Assembly (NCBI GenBank): GCA_003539375.1
Contig: DPPH01000094.1
Coordinates: forward strand, 784-5,837
Origin: Clostridiales bacterium
GTDB taxonomy: Bacteria; Bacillota; Clostridia; Tissierellales; Dethiosulfatibacteraceae
Reading direction: 5' to 3'
DNA length: 5,054 bases
In this document: positions 1-5,054 of the stretch, piece after piece
Layout of the letters: each line of letters opens with the position of its first letter
How positions within the stretch are numbered: position 1 is the stretch's first letter
Notes under the pieces: model-generated
Told to the model about the DNA's origin: nothing
The model's database searches: none
Seen by the model: the letters and a program-made list of their open reading frames with translations, nothing else
Position numbers and translations under genes: made by a program

Positions 1-666
1 CAGCATTTTAAAGATATAAATCATGATAAAAACAATCACAACGTAGTTTATGAAAATACCCAAGCTAGAGAAAGAACTCAGATACTAATGGACAAAGCCA
101 ACCAAATAGGTGGAATTGTAGTAGGTACAGGAGATTTATCTGAACTAGCTTTAGGATGGGCAACCTATAACGGTGACCATATGTCTATGTATGGAATAAA
201 TGCTGGTATTCCTAAAACTTTGATTCGGTATGTAGTAAAATGGGCTGCAGACCATGAGTTTAAGGGAAAGACAAAAAATATACTTTTAGATATTTTAGAT
301 ACTCCCGTTAGTCCAGAACTGTTGCCACCGGATAAAGAAGGAAAAATAAAGCAAAAGACAGAAGAAGTAGTAGGTCCTTATGAACTTCACGACTTTTTCC
401 TTTACAATACCGTAAGAAATGGGTTTACACCTGATAAGGTTTATTATTTAGCTAAAATAGCTTTTGAGGGAGTTTACAAAGATAAAACTATAAAAAAATG
501 GTTGGAAAACTTTTATAGAAGATTTATCACCCAGCAATTTAAAAGGTCCTGTATTCCTGATGGGCCTAAAGTTGGAGGAGTTGCTCTGTCACCAAGAGGG
601 GATTGGCGTATGCCGAGCGATGCTGATGTGAATATGTGGCTTAATGAAGTAAAAAAAATCGATTAA
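1..666 (+). CDS. nadE: Glutamine-dependent NAD+ synthetase, C-terminal part (5' end cut by window edge)
   Basis: The reading frame is open from base 1 to the TAA at 664-666, giving the last 221 residues of a larger protein. It matches the C-terminal synthetase half of the long, glutaminase-fused NAD+ synthetases (usually about 640-680 residues), which convert deamido-NAD+, ATP and glutamine to NAD+ in the cytoplasm. Visible family motifs, numbered from the window edge, are NVVYENTQARERTQ (14-27), GTGDLSELALGW (42-53), TYNGDHMSMYG (55-65), NAGIPKT (67-73), FKRSC (180-184) and PRGDWRMPSDA (198-208). The P-loop-like SGGxDS motif and the N-terminal nitrilase-type glutaminase domain would lie upstream, outside the window, so the fusion is inferred from the subtype. 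The first ATG in the window (base 88) is internal, not the start. The gene converges on ilvN and ends at a shared terminator. Confidence 0.95.
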   Translation, partial: QHFKDINHDKNNHNVVYENTQARERTQILMDKANQIGGIVVGTGDLSELALGWATYNGDHMSMYGINAGIPKTLIRYVVKWAADHEFKGKTKNILLDILDTPVSPELLPPDKEGKIKQKTEEVVGPYELHDFFLYNTVRNGFTPDKVYYLAKIAFEGVYKDKTIKKWLENFYRRFITQQFKRSCIPDGPKVGGVALSPRGDWRMPSDADVNMWLNEVKKID

Positions 667-695
667 AAAAAGAGTAGTTTAAACTACTCTTTTTT
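666..695. terminator. Bidirectional intrinsic terminator between nadE and ilvN
   Basis: Bases 666-695 form a perfect 30-bp palindrome centred between 680 and 681. The core reads GAGTAGTTTAAACTACTC, flanked by an A-run on the left and a T-run on the right. Transcripts from either strand therefore make the same hairpin followed by a U-run: six T at 690-695 for the + strand, and seven A at 665-671 read as U for the - strand. Its first base is the last base of the nadE stop codon and its last base belongs to the ilvN stop codon, so it occupies exactly the space between the converging genes. Bidirectional function is inferred from this symmetry. Confidence 0.9.
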
Positions 696-1177
696 CAACT
701 TCTCTCAATAGCAGTAAGTCCGGTTCTAACTAATTCAATAACACCGTAGGGTTTTACTAGTTCTATAAAAGCATTGTTTTTTTCTTCATCTCCTGTTAAT
801 TCTATTGTAATAGATTTTTGGGAGATATTTACAGTTTTTCCTTTAAAAACATTAGTCATCTGTATAATTTCATTTCTCGTTTCTAAAGTCGAAGAAACTT
901 TTATAAACATTAATTCTCTCTGTATTGATTTTTTACATGTTAAATCGGTTATTTTTATTACATTAACAAGTTTATTTAACTGCTTAGTTATCTGCTCTAA
1001 AATTTCTTCATCTCCTGTAACCGACACAGTGATTCTTGAAGTTTTTTGATCCATAGTTTCGGCAACATTTAATGAATCAATATTGTAGCCTCTTCTTGTA
1101 AATAAGCCAGCAACCTTGCTAAGTGTTCCCGAATAATTTTCTACTAATATAGCTAGTACATGTCTTTCGCCTTTCAT
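695..1177 (-). CDS. ilvN: Acetolactate synthase small (regulatory) subunit
   Basis: This 160-residue protein is the usual length for the bacterial small subunit (also called IlvH), which activates the catalytic subunit and confers feedback inhibition by valine. An N-terminal ACT domain covers about residues 5-77 (LVENYSGTLSKVAGLF at 11-26, then RRGYNIDSL at 28-36), and a second, C-terminal small-subunit domain covers about 85-158. Aligned by eye with E. coli IlvH, the positions linked to valine sensitivity there (Asn11, Gly14, Asn29) are kept as Asn14, Gly17 and Asn32, so valine control is probably intact; this is inference. The ATG at 1175-1177 is preceded on the minus strand by GGAGG (1184-1188) at six bases' spacing, which fixes the start. 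It lies 26 bp downstream of ilvB with no promoter or terminator seen between them, so the two are probably cotranscribed. The stop TGA (695-697) touches the shared terminator. Confidence 0.95.
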   Translation of the reverse strand: MKGERHVLAILVENYSGTLSKVAGLFTRRGYNIDSLNVAETMDQKTSRITVSVTGDEEILEQITKQLNKLVNVIKITDLTCKKSIQRELMFIKVSSTLETRNEIIQMTNVFKGKTVNISQKSITIELTGDEEKNNAFIELVKPYGVIELVRTGLTAIERS

Positions 1178-1203
1178 AATTAACCTCCAATTAATTGAAT
1201 GCT

Positions 1204-2880
1204 TTATGCAGATATATTTATATTTTTTTCTAATTTTTTTATTTTTGTTGGCAAGGTAGGAAAATTGGGATCTACCTTACATTCTATAATACAAGGTCCT
1301 TTTTTAGAAAAGGCTTCTTTTATTTTTGCTTTAATTTCTTCGTTGTTGGTTATCTGAACTCCTCGAATATCATAAGCTTCAGTTAATTTCATAAAGTCAG
1401 GATTAAACTTAATTGCTGTGCTGAAATGACACTCATCTCCGTATATTTTTTCCTGCATTTCTCTAACCATACCAAGGCTTGCATTATTAAATACTACAAC
1501 TTTAAGATCTAAATTATGTTCCCTTAATACAGCCAACTCTCCAATTAGCATCTGAATACCTCCTTCTCCAGTCATAGCAACTACAGTAGAACCTGGATTG
1601 GCGATTTTCGAACCAATGGCAGCAGGAAGACTGTAACCCATAGTACCTAAGCCTCCCGAGGTAAAAAACTTCCTACTCTTAGAGGCGTTGTAAAAGTGAG
1701 TAGCCCAAATTTGGTTTTGACCTACATCAGCAGTTAATATAGATTTGTCCTTCAGTAGATCCGAAATTTCCTTAACTACAAGGCAGGGATTAGTTTTATT
1801 AATATTTATATTTAAGTTTAGAGCTTTTTTAAAATAATCTTGTCTTTCCTGAAATATTTTATCAGACCAATTCTCCCAATCGGGATTAAAATCATAAGTG
1901 TTTAAAGATTCCAGTACATTTTTTGCATCACCAACTATTGGTATATGAGTTTTTATAGTTTTACCAATTTCTGCAGGGTCAATATCTATATGTATGATAG
2001 ATTGATTTTCATTAAAAGAATATCTTGAAGTAGTTCTATCTGCTAATCGAGCTCCTATAACAACTAAAAGATCGGCCTTATTTAATGCTCTGTTTACGTA
2101 AGGATAACCGTGTGAACCTAACAAACCAGCAAAATATTTAGAAGAATTATCAAAACTATCAACACCCATTAAAGAACATGCAACAGGTATTTTAGTTTTT
2201 TCTATAAATTCTTCAAGTTCATCTCTGGAATTTGAAGATGCTATTCCACCACCAATACAAACCAGAGGACTTTTAGAAGAGTTAATTAATTTCACTGCTT
2301 TTTTAATCTGACGAATATTACCTTCGTAAGTAGGTTTATATCCTCTTATATCAACGGTTTCTGGGTAATCTAAGTCAATTAATTCTTTTTGTATGTCAAC
2401 AGGGAGGTCAATTAGAACAGGACCTTTCCTACCGGTATTAGCAAGATAGAATGCTTCCTTTACAAATTTAGGTAAGTCTTCAGCTTTTTTAACTAAAAAA
2501 TTGTGTTTTGTAAAAGGTTCTGTAGACCCTACTATATCTGCTTCTTGGAACATATCTGTGCCTATACTTTTAGAATCAACCTGGCCTGTTATAATTACTA
2601 AAGGAATAGAATCCATGTAAGCAGTAGCTATTCCGGTAATTAAATTTGTAGCTCCTGGCCCCGAGGTAACTATACAAACTCCAACAGTATCTTTAGCTCT
2701 AGCATAACCGCTGGCCATATGGCCGGCAGATTGCTCATTTCTGACTAGTATATGATTTATATCTGAATTTCTCAGAGCTTCGTAAAGGGGCATAGTAGCT
2801 GCTCCAGGGTAACCAAAAACAGTATCAATATTTTCTAATTCTAAAAATTTGATCAAATGTTCTGATACTTTCTTTTTCAT
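1204..2880 (-). CDS. ilvB: Acetolactate synthase large (catalytic) subunit
   Basis: This full-length 558-residue ThDP-dependent enzyme condenses two pyruvates to acetolactate, or pyruvate plus 2-oxobutyrate to acetohydroxybutyrate, the first common step of valine, leucine and isoleucine synthesis. Domains in order are the ThDP pyrimidine-binding domain (about 1-165), the central FAD-binding-type domain (about 190-325) and the ThDP pyrophosphate-binding domain (about 385-535). Visible motifs include GYPGAATMPLYEAL (23-36), the catalytic Glu49 in RNEQ, MFQEAD (110-115), TKHN (124-127), LLGSHG (253-258), GARLADR (276-282) and NNASLGMVRE (465-474). The partner ilvN and these AHAS-type motifs favour the anabolic enzyme over catabolic AlsS. 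Three conserved positions differ: Asn48 where His is usual before Glu49, Glu439 in GEG where GDG binds Mg2+, and Met475 at the usual Trp. The ATG at 2878-2880 has a GTGAGG Shine-Dalgarno (minus strand, 2888-2893). Confidence 0.95.
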   Translation of the reverse strand: MKKKVSEHLIKFLELENIDTVFGYPGAATMPLYEALRNSDINHILVRNEQSAGHMASGYARAKDTVGVCIVTSGPGATNLITGIATAYMDSIPLVIITGQVDSKSIGTDMFQEADIVGSTEPFTKHNFLVKKAEDLPKFVKEAFYLANTGRKGPVLIDLPVDIQKELIDLDYPETVDIRGYKPTYEGNIRQIKKAVKLINSSKSPLVCIGGGIASSNSRDELEEFIEKTKIPVACSLMGVDSFDNSSKYFAGLLGSHGYPYVNRALNKADLLVVIGARLADRTTSRYSFNENQSIIHIDIDPAEIGKTIKTHIPIVGDAKNVLESLNTYDFNPDWENWSDKIFQERQDYFKKALNLNININKTNPCLVVKEISDLLKDKSILTADVGQNQIWATHFYNASKSRKFFTSGGLGTMGYSLPAAIGSKIANPGSTVVAMTGEGGIQMLIGELAVLREHNLDLKVVVFNNASLGMVREMQEKIYGDECHFSTAIKFNPDFMKLTEAYDIRGVQITNNEEIKAKIKEAFSKKGPCIIECKVDPNFPTLPTKIKKLEKNINISA

Positions 2881-2896
2881 AATTATACCTCACTAA

Positions 2897-2971
2897 TTAT
2901 TAATATTTAGTAAAGAATTATAGCAAAGTTATTACATAAAATCAACAAAATATGGGTTTATTATTAATATT
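2897..2971. repeat. Short direct repeat pair TTATTAATATT in the divergent promoter region
   Basis: The 11-mer TTATTAATATT occurs at 2897-2907 and again at 2961-2971, with starts 64 bp apart (about six helical turns). The first copy lies in the predicted ilvB leader, just past the predicted transcription start; the second overlaps the AT palindrome at 2963-2974. The flanking sequence is very AT-rich, so a chance match is quite possible. An operator pair is only a hypothesis. Confidence 0.3.
2917..2945 (-). promoter_or_regulatory. Predicted sigma-A-type promoter of ilvBN
   Basis: Read on the minus strand, a -35 box TTGATT (2945-2940) is followed by a 17-bp spacer and a perfect -10 box TATAAT (2922-2917). 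The -10 box is preceded by TGC, an extended -10 element. Transcription would start near base 2910, leaving a leader of only about 30 nt before the ilvB ATG. That is too short for a T-box or peptide attenuator, so control by branched-chain amino acids would have to act through a DNA-binding regulator or through IlvN. The promoter is predicted from consensus match only. Confidence 0.75.
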
Positions 2972-2974
2972 AAT
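2963..2974. repeat. 12-bp perfect AT palindrome between the two divergent promoters
   Basis: ATTAATATTAAT is its own reverse complement. It lies in the 35-bp interval between the predicted -35 boxes of ilvB (2940-2945) and the rightward gene (2981-2986). A regulator bound here could touch both promoters, but the sequence is all A/T in an AT-rich spacer, so it may have no function. Confidence 0.35.
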
Positions 2975-2980
2975 TTAATT

Positions 2981-3009
2981 TTGTAAATCTTCATAAATGA
3001 TATAATAAT
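2981..3009 (+). promoter_or_regulatory. Candidate promoter of the rightward membrane-protein gene
   Basis: A -35-like TTGTAA (2981-2986) and a -10-like AATAAT (3004-3009, five of six consensus bases) are separated by 17 bp, about 28 bp upstream of the ATG at 3037. An exact TATAAT also occurs at 3001-3006, but its spacing to TTGTAA is only 14 bp. Because the region is AT-rich, the exact boxes are uncertain. A promoter somewhere here is expected, since the gene upstream runs the opposite way. Confidence 0.45.
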
Positions 3010-3036
3010 ATCAATAATAGAGGGAGAGGTTAAAAA

Positions 3037-4677
3037 ATGAAAAAAATTCCTATAAAAACCGTTTCATTTATATTAGCAATAATTCTTTTACTTTTAGGAT
3101 ATCATACCTATATTCATTTAAATATAGACAGAGAAAGATTTGATAATAGTTGGGGTTACGAAACTGAAGTTTCTTATTCTGAAATGAATGCAGAGCCTAT
3201 TGTGGGAGACCTAGGAGGTAATGTTATCCTAATTACCTTTGAAAATGATGGTAATCTTATATACAAAATTCTAGATAAAACTGGAAATATAATCAAGGAA
3301 GGATCAGAAGATATTTCTAAATTAAATAAAAACAAATCTAATCATCTAGAACTTATAGGGGAAGAATTGTTTTTTATAACAGAGGGTAACCTTTATAATC
3401 TGGATTTTGATGAAAATATAGGCTTTTCTGAAAAAATTTTAGTTAAAGAAAATGTTGAAGGTTATAATTTTGTAGATGAGAATAACTTTACCCTATATAA
3501 CTCTAGGGAAGTATTTTCCTGTGAGTATAAAGAAGGAAAGTTGATCCAAAATCAAGTTTTTACCTTAGATGAGGATAAAATAATTGATGCTTTTGTTCTA
3601 AACAAAAACGGGAACAGTATTCTTATAACTTATAGGGAAAAAAGCCCAGAAGAAATAAATGTATACTATAATTTAGTAAATTTTGATAAGGAACCTGTAG
3701 AAATAGGAAAAATAAAAAGTGTTTATAATATTTATAAGGGAAGTACAAAGAATACTATTAATGATGGAGTACTTACTGTAAGTACAAATTTTGTCGAATA
3801 TGGACAGCAAGGTTCCAAAACTCTTAAAAAACTTTTGTATTCAATAAATCTAAAAAACCAAGAGCTTTTATACAGTAAGGTAATCAACAGTAACAAATTT
3901 AAAGATGTAATAAATTTCGAAGATATTATAGATTTGGAAACAGTTAATGGAGAAGTTCATTTAATTGGTTCAGGATTTAATTCTGAAAATAATTACACAG
4001 AAAAAAATGATATTTTTGTTGCAAAAATAAATAGCTCTGGGGATTTTTATGATAAGAGTTTTATTTCAAATACCTTTAGATACTCATTAAATCCTGCAAT
4101 ACTAGATATTGATGGTGATGTATACTCTTTTTGGTTAGAAGTTGAAGGTGGTATGTATCAGGTAATGTACAACTCAAATAATGATGAATTTATAGAAATA
4201 TCTTCCGGGATAAAAACTGAAGAAGTCAAAGACGCTGTATTAAAGGCATCTTCAGGTCCATTTTTCGCCCTAAGTATGCTTTTGATAAAAAGTTCTTTTA
4301 TGATTATATTATTCTTCGCTGTCCTGGCTGTAGCATATATGGTAATGTACAACAAGAATATCTTTGAGGAAGATGAAAAGAAAAGAAAAATTATTTTAAT
4401 TGGGATTTTCATAATAATTAATCTCATAAGCTTTAACTTTAATTACATTGAAGGGACTAGACTTAGTCAAACACCGGATTATTTAATCGGAGGAGCATCA
4501 AATATTTTAGTACCTATTTTCATTAACCTATTATCAGTAGGAGCTTTCTACATTTTAGATAAAGAAAAAGAAGAAATGGGCATTATGTGGAAATTGATTT
4601 TTCTGCTGGTGTTGGATTCCTTTATTGCTAATCTAATATACACTCCATTTATAATGATAAATAAAATAATTATTTAG
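3037..4677 (+). CDS. Uncharacterised membrane protein with large outer, probably beta-propeller-like domain
   Basis: I do not recognise this 546-residue protein. A basic N-terminus (KKIPIK) precedes a membrane helix at about 8-25, read as an anchor because no signal peptidase or lipobox site is evident. Residues about 26-405 are hydrophilic, rich in Asn, Asp, Glu and Lys, with a single Cys (162), and contain repeated short beta-strand patterns. Roughly six or seven units can be drawn, starting near 61, 102, 142, 182, 239, 298 and 350; NDIFVAKINSSGDF (324-337) resembles propeller-type repeats. Four further helices lie at about 409-438, 451-468, 484-506 and 517-541, with a charged loop at 439-450. 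The basic N-terminus suggests a cytoplasmic start, placing the large domain outside the cell. A sensor, scaffold or envelope-associated role is only a guess. The AGGGAGAGG Shine-Dalgarno at 3021-3029, seven bases before the ATG, fixes the start. It appears monocistronic. Confidence 0.85.
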   Translation: MKKIPIKTVSFILAIILLLLGYHTYIHLNIDRERFDNSWGYETEVSYSEMNAEPIVGDLGGNVILITFENDGNLIYKILDKTGNIIKEGSEDISKLNKNKSNHLELIGEELFFITEGNLYNLDFDENIGFSEKILVKENVEGYNFVDENNFTLYNSREVFSCEYKEGKLIQNQVFTLDEDKIIDAFVLNKNGNSILITYREKSPEEINVYYNLVNFDKEPVEIGKIKSVYNIYKGSTKNTINDGVLTVSTNFVEYGQQGSKTLKKLLYSINLKNQELLYSKVINSNKFKDVINFEDIIDLETVNGEVHLIGSGFNSENNYTEKNDIFVAKINSSGDFYDKSFISNTFRYSLNPAILDIDGDVYSFWLEVEGGMYQVMYNSNNDEFIEISSGIKTEEVKDAVLKASSGPFFALSMLLIKSSFMIILFFAVLAVAYMVMYNKNIFEEDEKKRKIILIGIFIIINLISFNFNYIEGTRLSQTPDYLIGGASNILVPIFINLLSVGAFYILDKEKEEMGIMWKLIFLLVLDSFIANLIYTPFIMINKIII

Positions 4678-4681
4678 GATT

Positions 4682-4725
4682 AAAAAAGAGTTTTATTGAA
4701 ATTTTTTCAACAAAACTCTTTTTTT
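4682..4725. terminator. Bidirectional intrinsic terminator between the membrane-protein gene and the ECF S-component gene
   Basis: The left arm 4682-4700 pairs with the right arm 4706-4724, giving a 19-position stem with one mismatch (A4695 opposite C4711) and a small AT loop at 4701-4705. For the + strand it ends in seven T (4719-4725). For the minus strand, the A-run at 4682-4687 supplies the U-run, and the A/C mismatch becomes a G-U wobble. It lies just after the stop at 4675-4677 and just before the converging stop at 4731-4733, so it can serve both genes. Confidence 0.88.
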
Positions 4726-4730
4726 ATTTT

Positions 4731-5054
4731 TTAAGATTCATTAAGTTTCAAAGTTTTAAACAGTACTGCAAGTATAATTGTAAATACAGGAATCATGATA
4801 TAATTTGTAACGATTCTTGTAGGGATAAATACCAGTACACCTTTTCCAAATAGTATTGATAAAAAATAGGTGTTGAGTATAAGAGAGGTTATTATTTGGG
4901 TTACGCTTACAGTAAAGTACAACTTATCAAATGAATAAATGTAATCTTTTTTGTAAATTGCTTTAGTAATGTAAAAAGGGAGTATAATGTATCCTACCAC
5001 TGCAAATATTATTAATCCAATTAATGCAGGGTGTAATGCCTGTCCGTTAAAATG
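4731..5054 (-). CDS. ECF transporter S component, FolT-like (folate family), C-terminal part cut by window edge
   Basis: The minus-strand frame is open from base 5054 to the TAA at 4731-4733, giving the last 107 residues of a small integral membrane protein; S components usually have about 170-200 residues. The GTG at 4998-5000 is an internal Val codon, not a start. Hydrophobic segments lie at about 8-28, 45-69 and 82-99 from the window edge. The block LNTYFLSILFGKG (60-72), followed by IPTRIVTNYIMIPV (77-90), matches the C-terminal signature of FolT-family substrate-binding subunits. In group II ECF systems these dock onto a shared EcfA/EcfA'/EcfT module encoded elsewhere, which fits the absence of ATPase genes here. 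Folate is inferred from the family only. The GFTL-type motif common before the middle helices is not obvious here (the sequence reads GQALHPAL), so another vitamin is possible. Its promoter and any riboswitch lie outside the window. Confidence 0.75.
   Translation of the reverse strand, partial: HFNGQALHPALIGLIIFAVVGYIILPFYITKAIYKKDYIYSFDKLYFTVSVTQIITSLILNTYFLSILFGKGVLVFIPTRIVTNYIMIPVFTIILAVLFKTLKLNES

Noticed and set aside
774..1049. Plus-strand open frame of 91 codons
   Set aside because: It lies wholly inside ilvN on the opposite strand, has no clear ribosome binding site and resembles no protein; it is a shadow frame.
1297..1312. CCTTTT/AAAAGG hairpin near the ilvB 3' end
   Set aside because: It is inside the ilvB coding sequence and is not followed by a U-run on either strand, so it is not a terminator between ilvB and ilvN.
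2713..2724. GGCCATATGGCC palindrome in ilvB
   Set aside because: It encodes part of the conserved AGHMASGYA active-site segment, so protein constraint explains it.
2902..2916. CodY-box-like sequence near the predicted ilvB start
   Set aside because: It matches the AATTTTCWGAAAATT consensus at only about 10 of 15 positions, which is easily reached by chance in such AT-rich DNA.
3769..3785. Inverted repeat GTACTTAC-T-GTAAGTAC
   Set aside because: A perfect 8-bp repeat around one base, but inside the membrane-protein coding sequence with no T-run or nearby gene start, so no function can be supported.
4161..4353. Repeated 13-mer GGTAATGTACAAC (4161-4173 and 4341-4353)
   Set aside because: Both copies are in frame and encode similar VMYN stretches in unrelated parts of the protein (outer domain and membrane helix); treated as coincidence.
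4158..4427. Minus-strand open frame of 89 codons
   Set aside because: It lies antisense to the C-terminal part of the membrane-protein gene; its hydrophobic character mirrors AT-rich coding on the other strand.
1..5054. Mobile elements, CRISPR, toxin-antitoxin or defence genes, tRNA or rRNA
   Set aside because: No transposase, spaced repeats, cloverleaf-like sequence or rRNA-like segment was seen; coding genes and short intergenic sites account for nearly the whole window.

Overview
The window is AT-rich (about 30% G+C or less by eye) with compact gene spacing, strong GGAGG-type ribosome binding sites and short intergenic terminators. The protein sequences look like those of a low-G+C Gram-positive anaerobe of the Clostridia/Tissierellia type. 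That placement is an inference from protein style and composition; there is no rRNA or other marker in the window.

Layout, left to right: (1) the 3' end of a glutamine-dependent NAD+ synthetase gene (nadE, + strand), cut by the left edge; (2) a 30-bp perfect palindrome that serves as a bidirectional terminator and fills the gap between two converging genes; (3) a minus-strand two-gene operon, ilvB then ilvN, encoding the catalytic and regulatory subunits of acetolactate (acetohydroxyacid) synthase; (4) a 156-bp divergent intergenic region with a convincing sigma-A-type promoter for ilvBN, a weaker candidate promoter for the rightward gene, and a small AT palindrome between them; (5) a plus-strand 546-residue membrane protein of unknown function, with one N-terminal membrane anchor, a large beta-rich, probably propeller-like outer domain and four C-terminal membrane helices; (6) a second bidirectional terminator; (7) the 3' part of a minus-strand gene for an ECF-transporter substrate-binding (S) component of the FolT-like family, cut by the right edge.

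The known genes are metabolic housekeeping: NAD+ synthesis, the first common step of branched-chain amino acid synthesis, and probable vitamin (folate) uptake. They do not form one pathway; each transcription unit is separated by its own terminator or promoter. The ilvBN unit stands apart from ilvC, ilvD and leu genes, and its predicted 5' leader is too short for a T-box.

I see no mobile element, CRISPR array, RNA gene or defence system. The points most worth a second look are the unrecognised 546-residue membrane protein and three changes at normally conserved IlvB active-site positions (Asn next to the catalytic Glu, Glu in the Mg-binding GDG motif, Met at the herbicide-site Trp).
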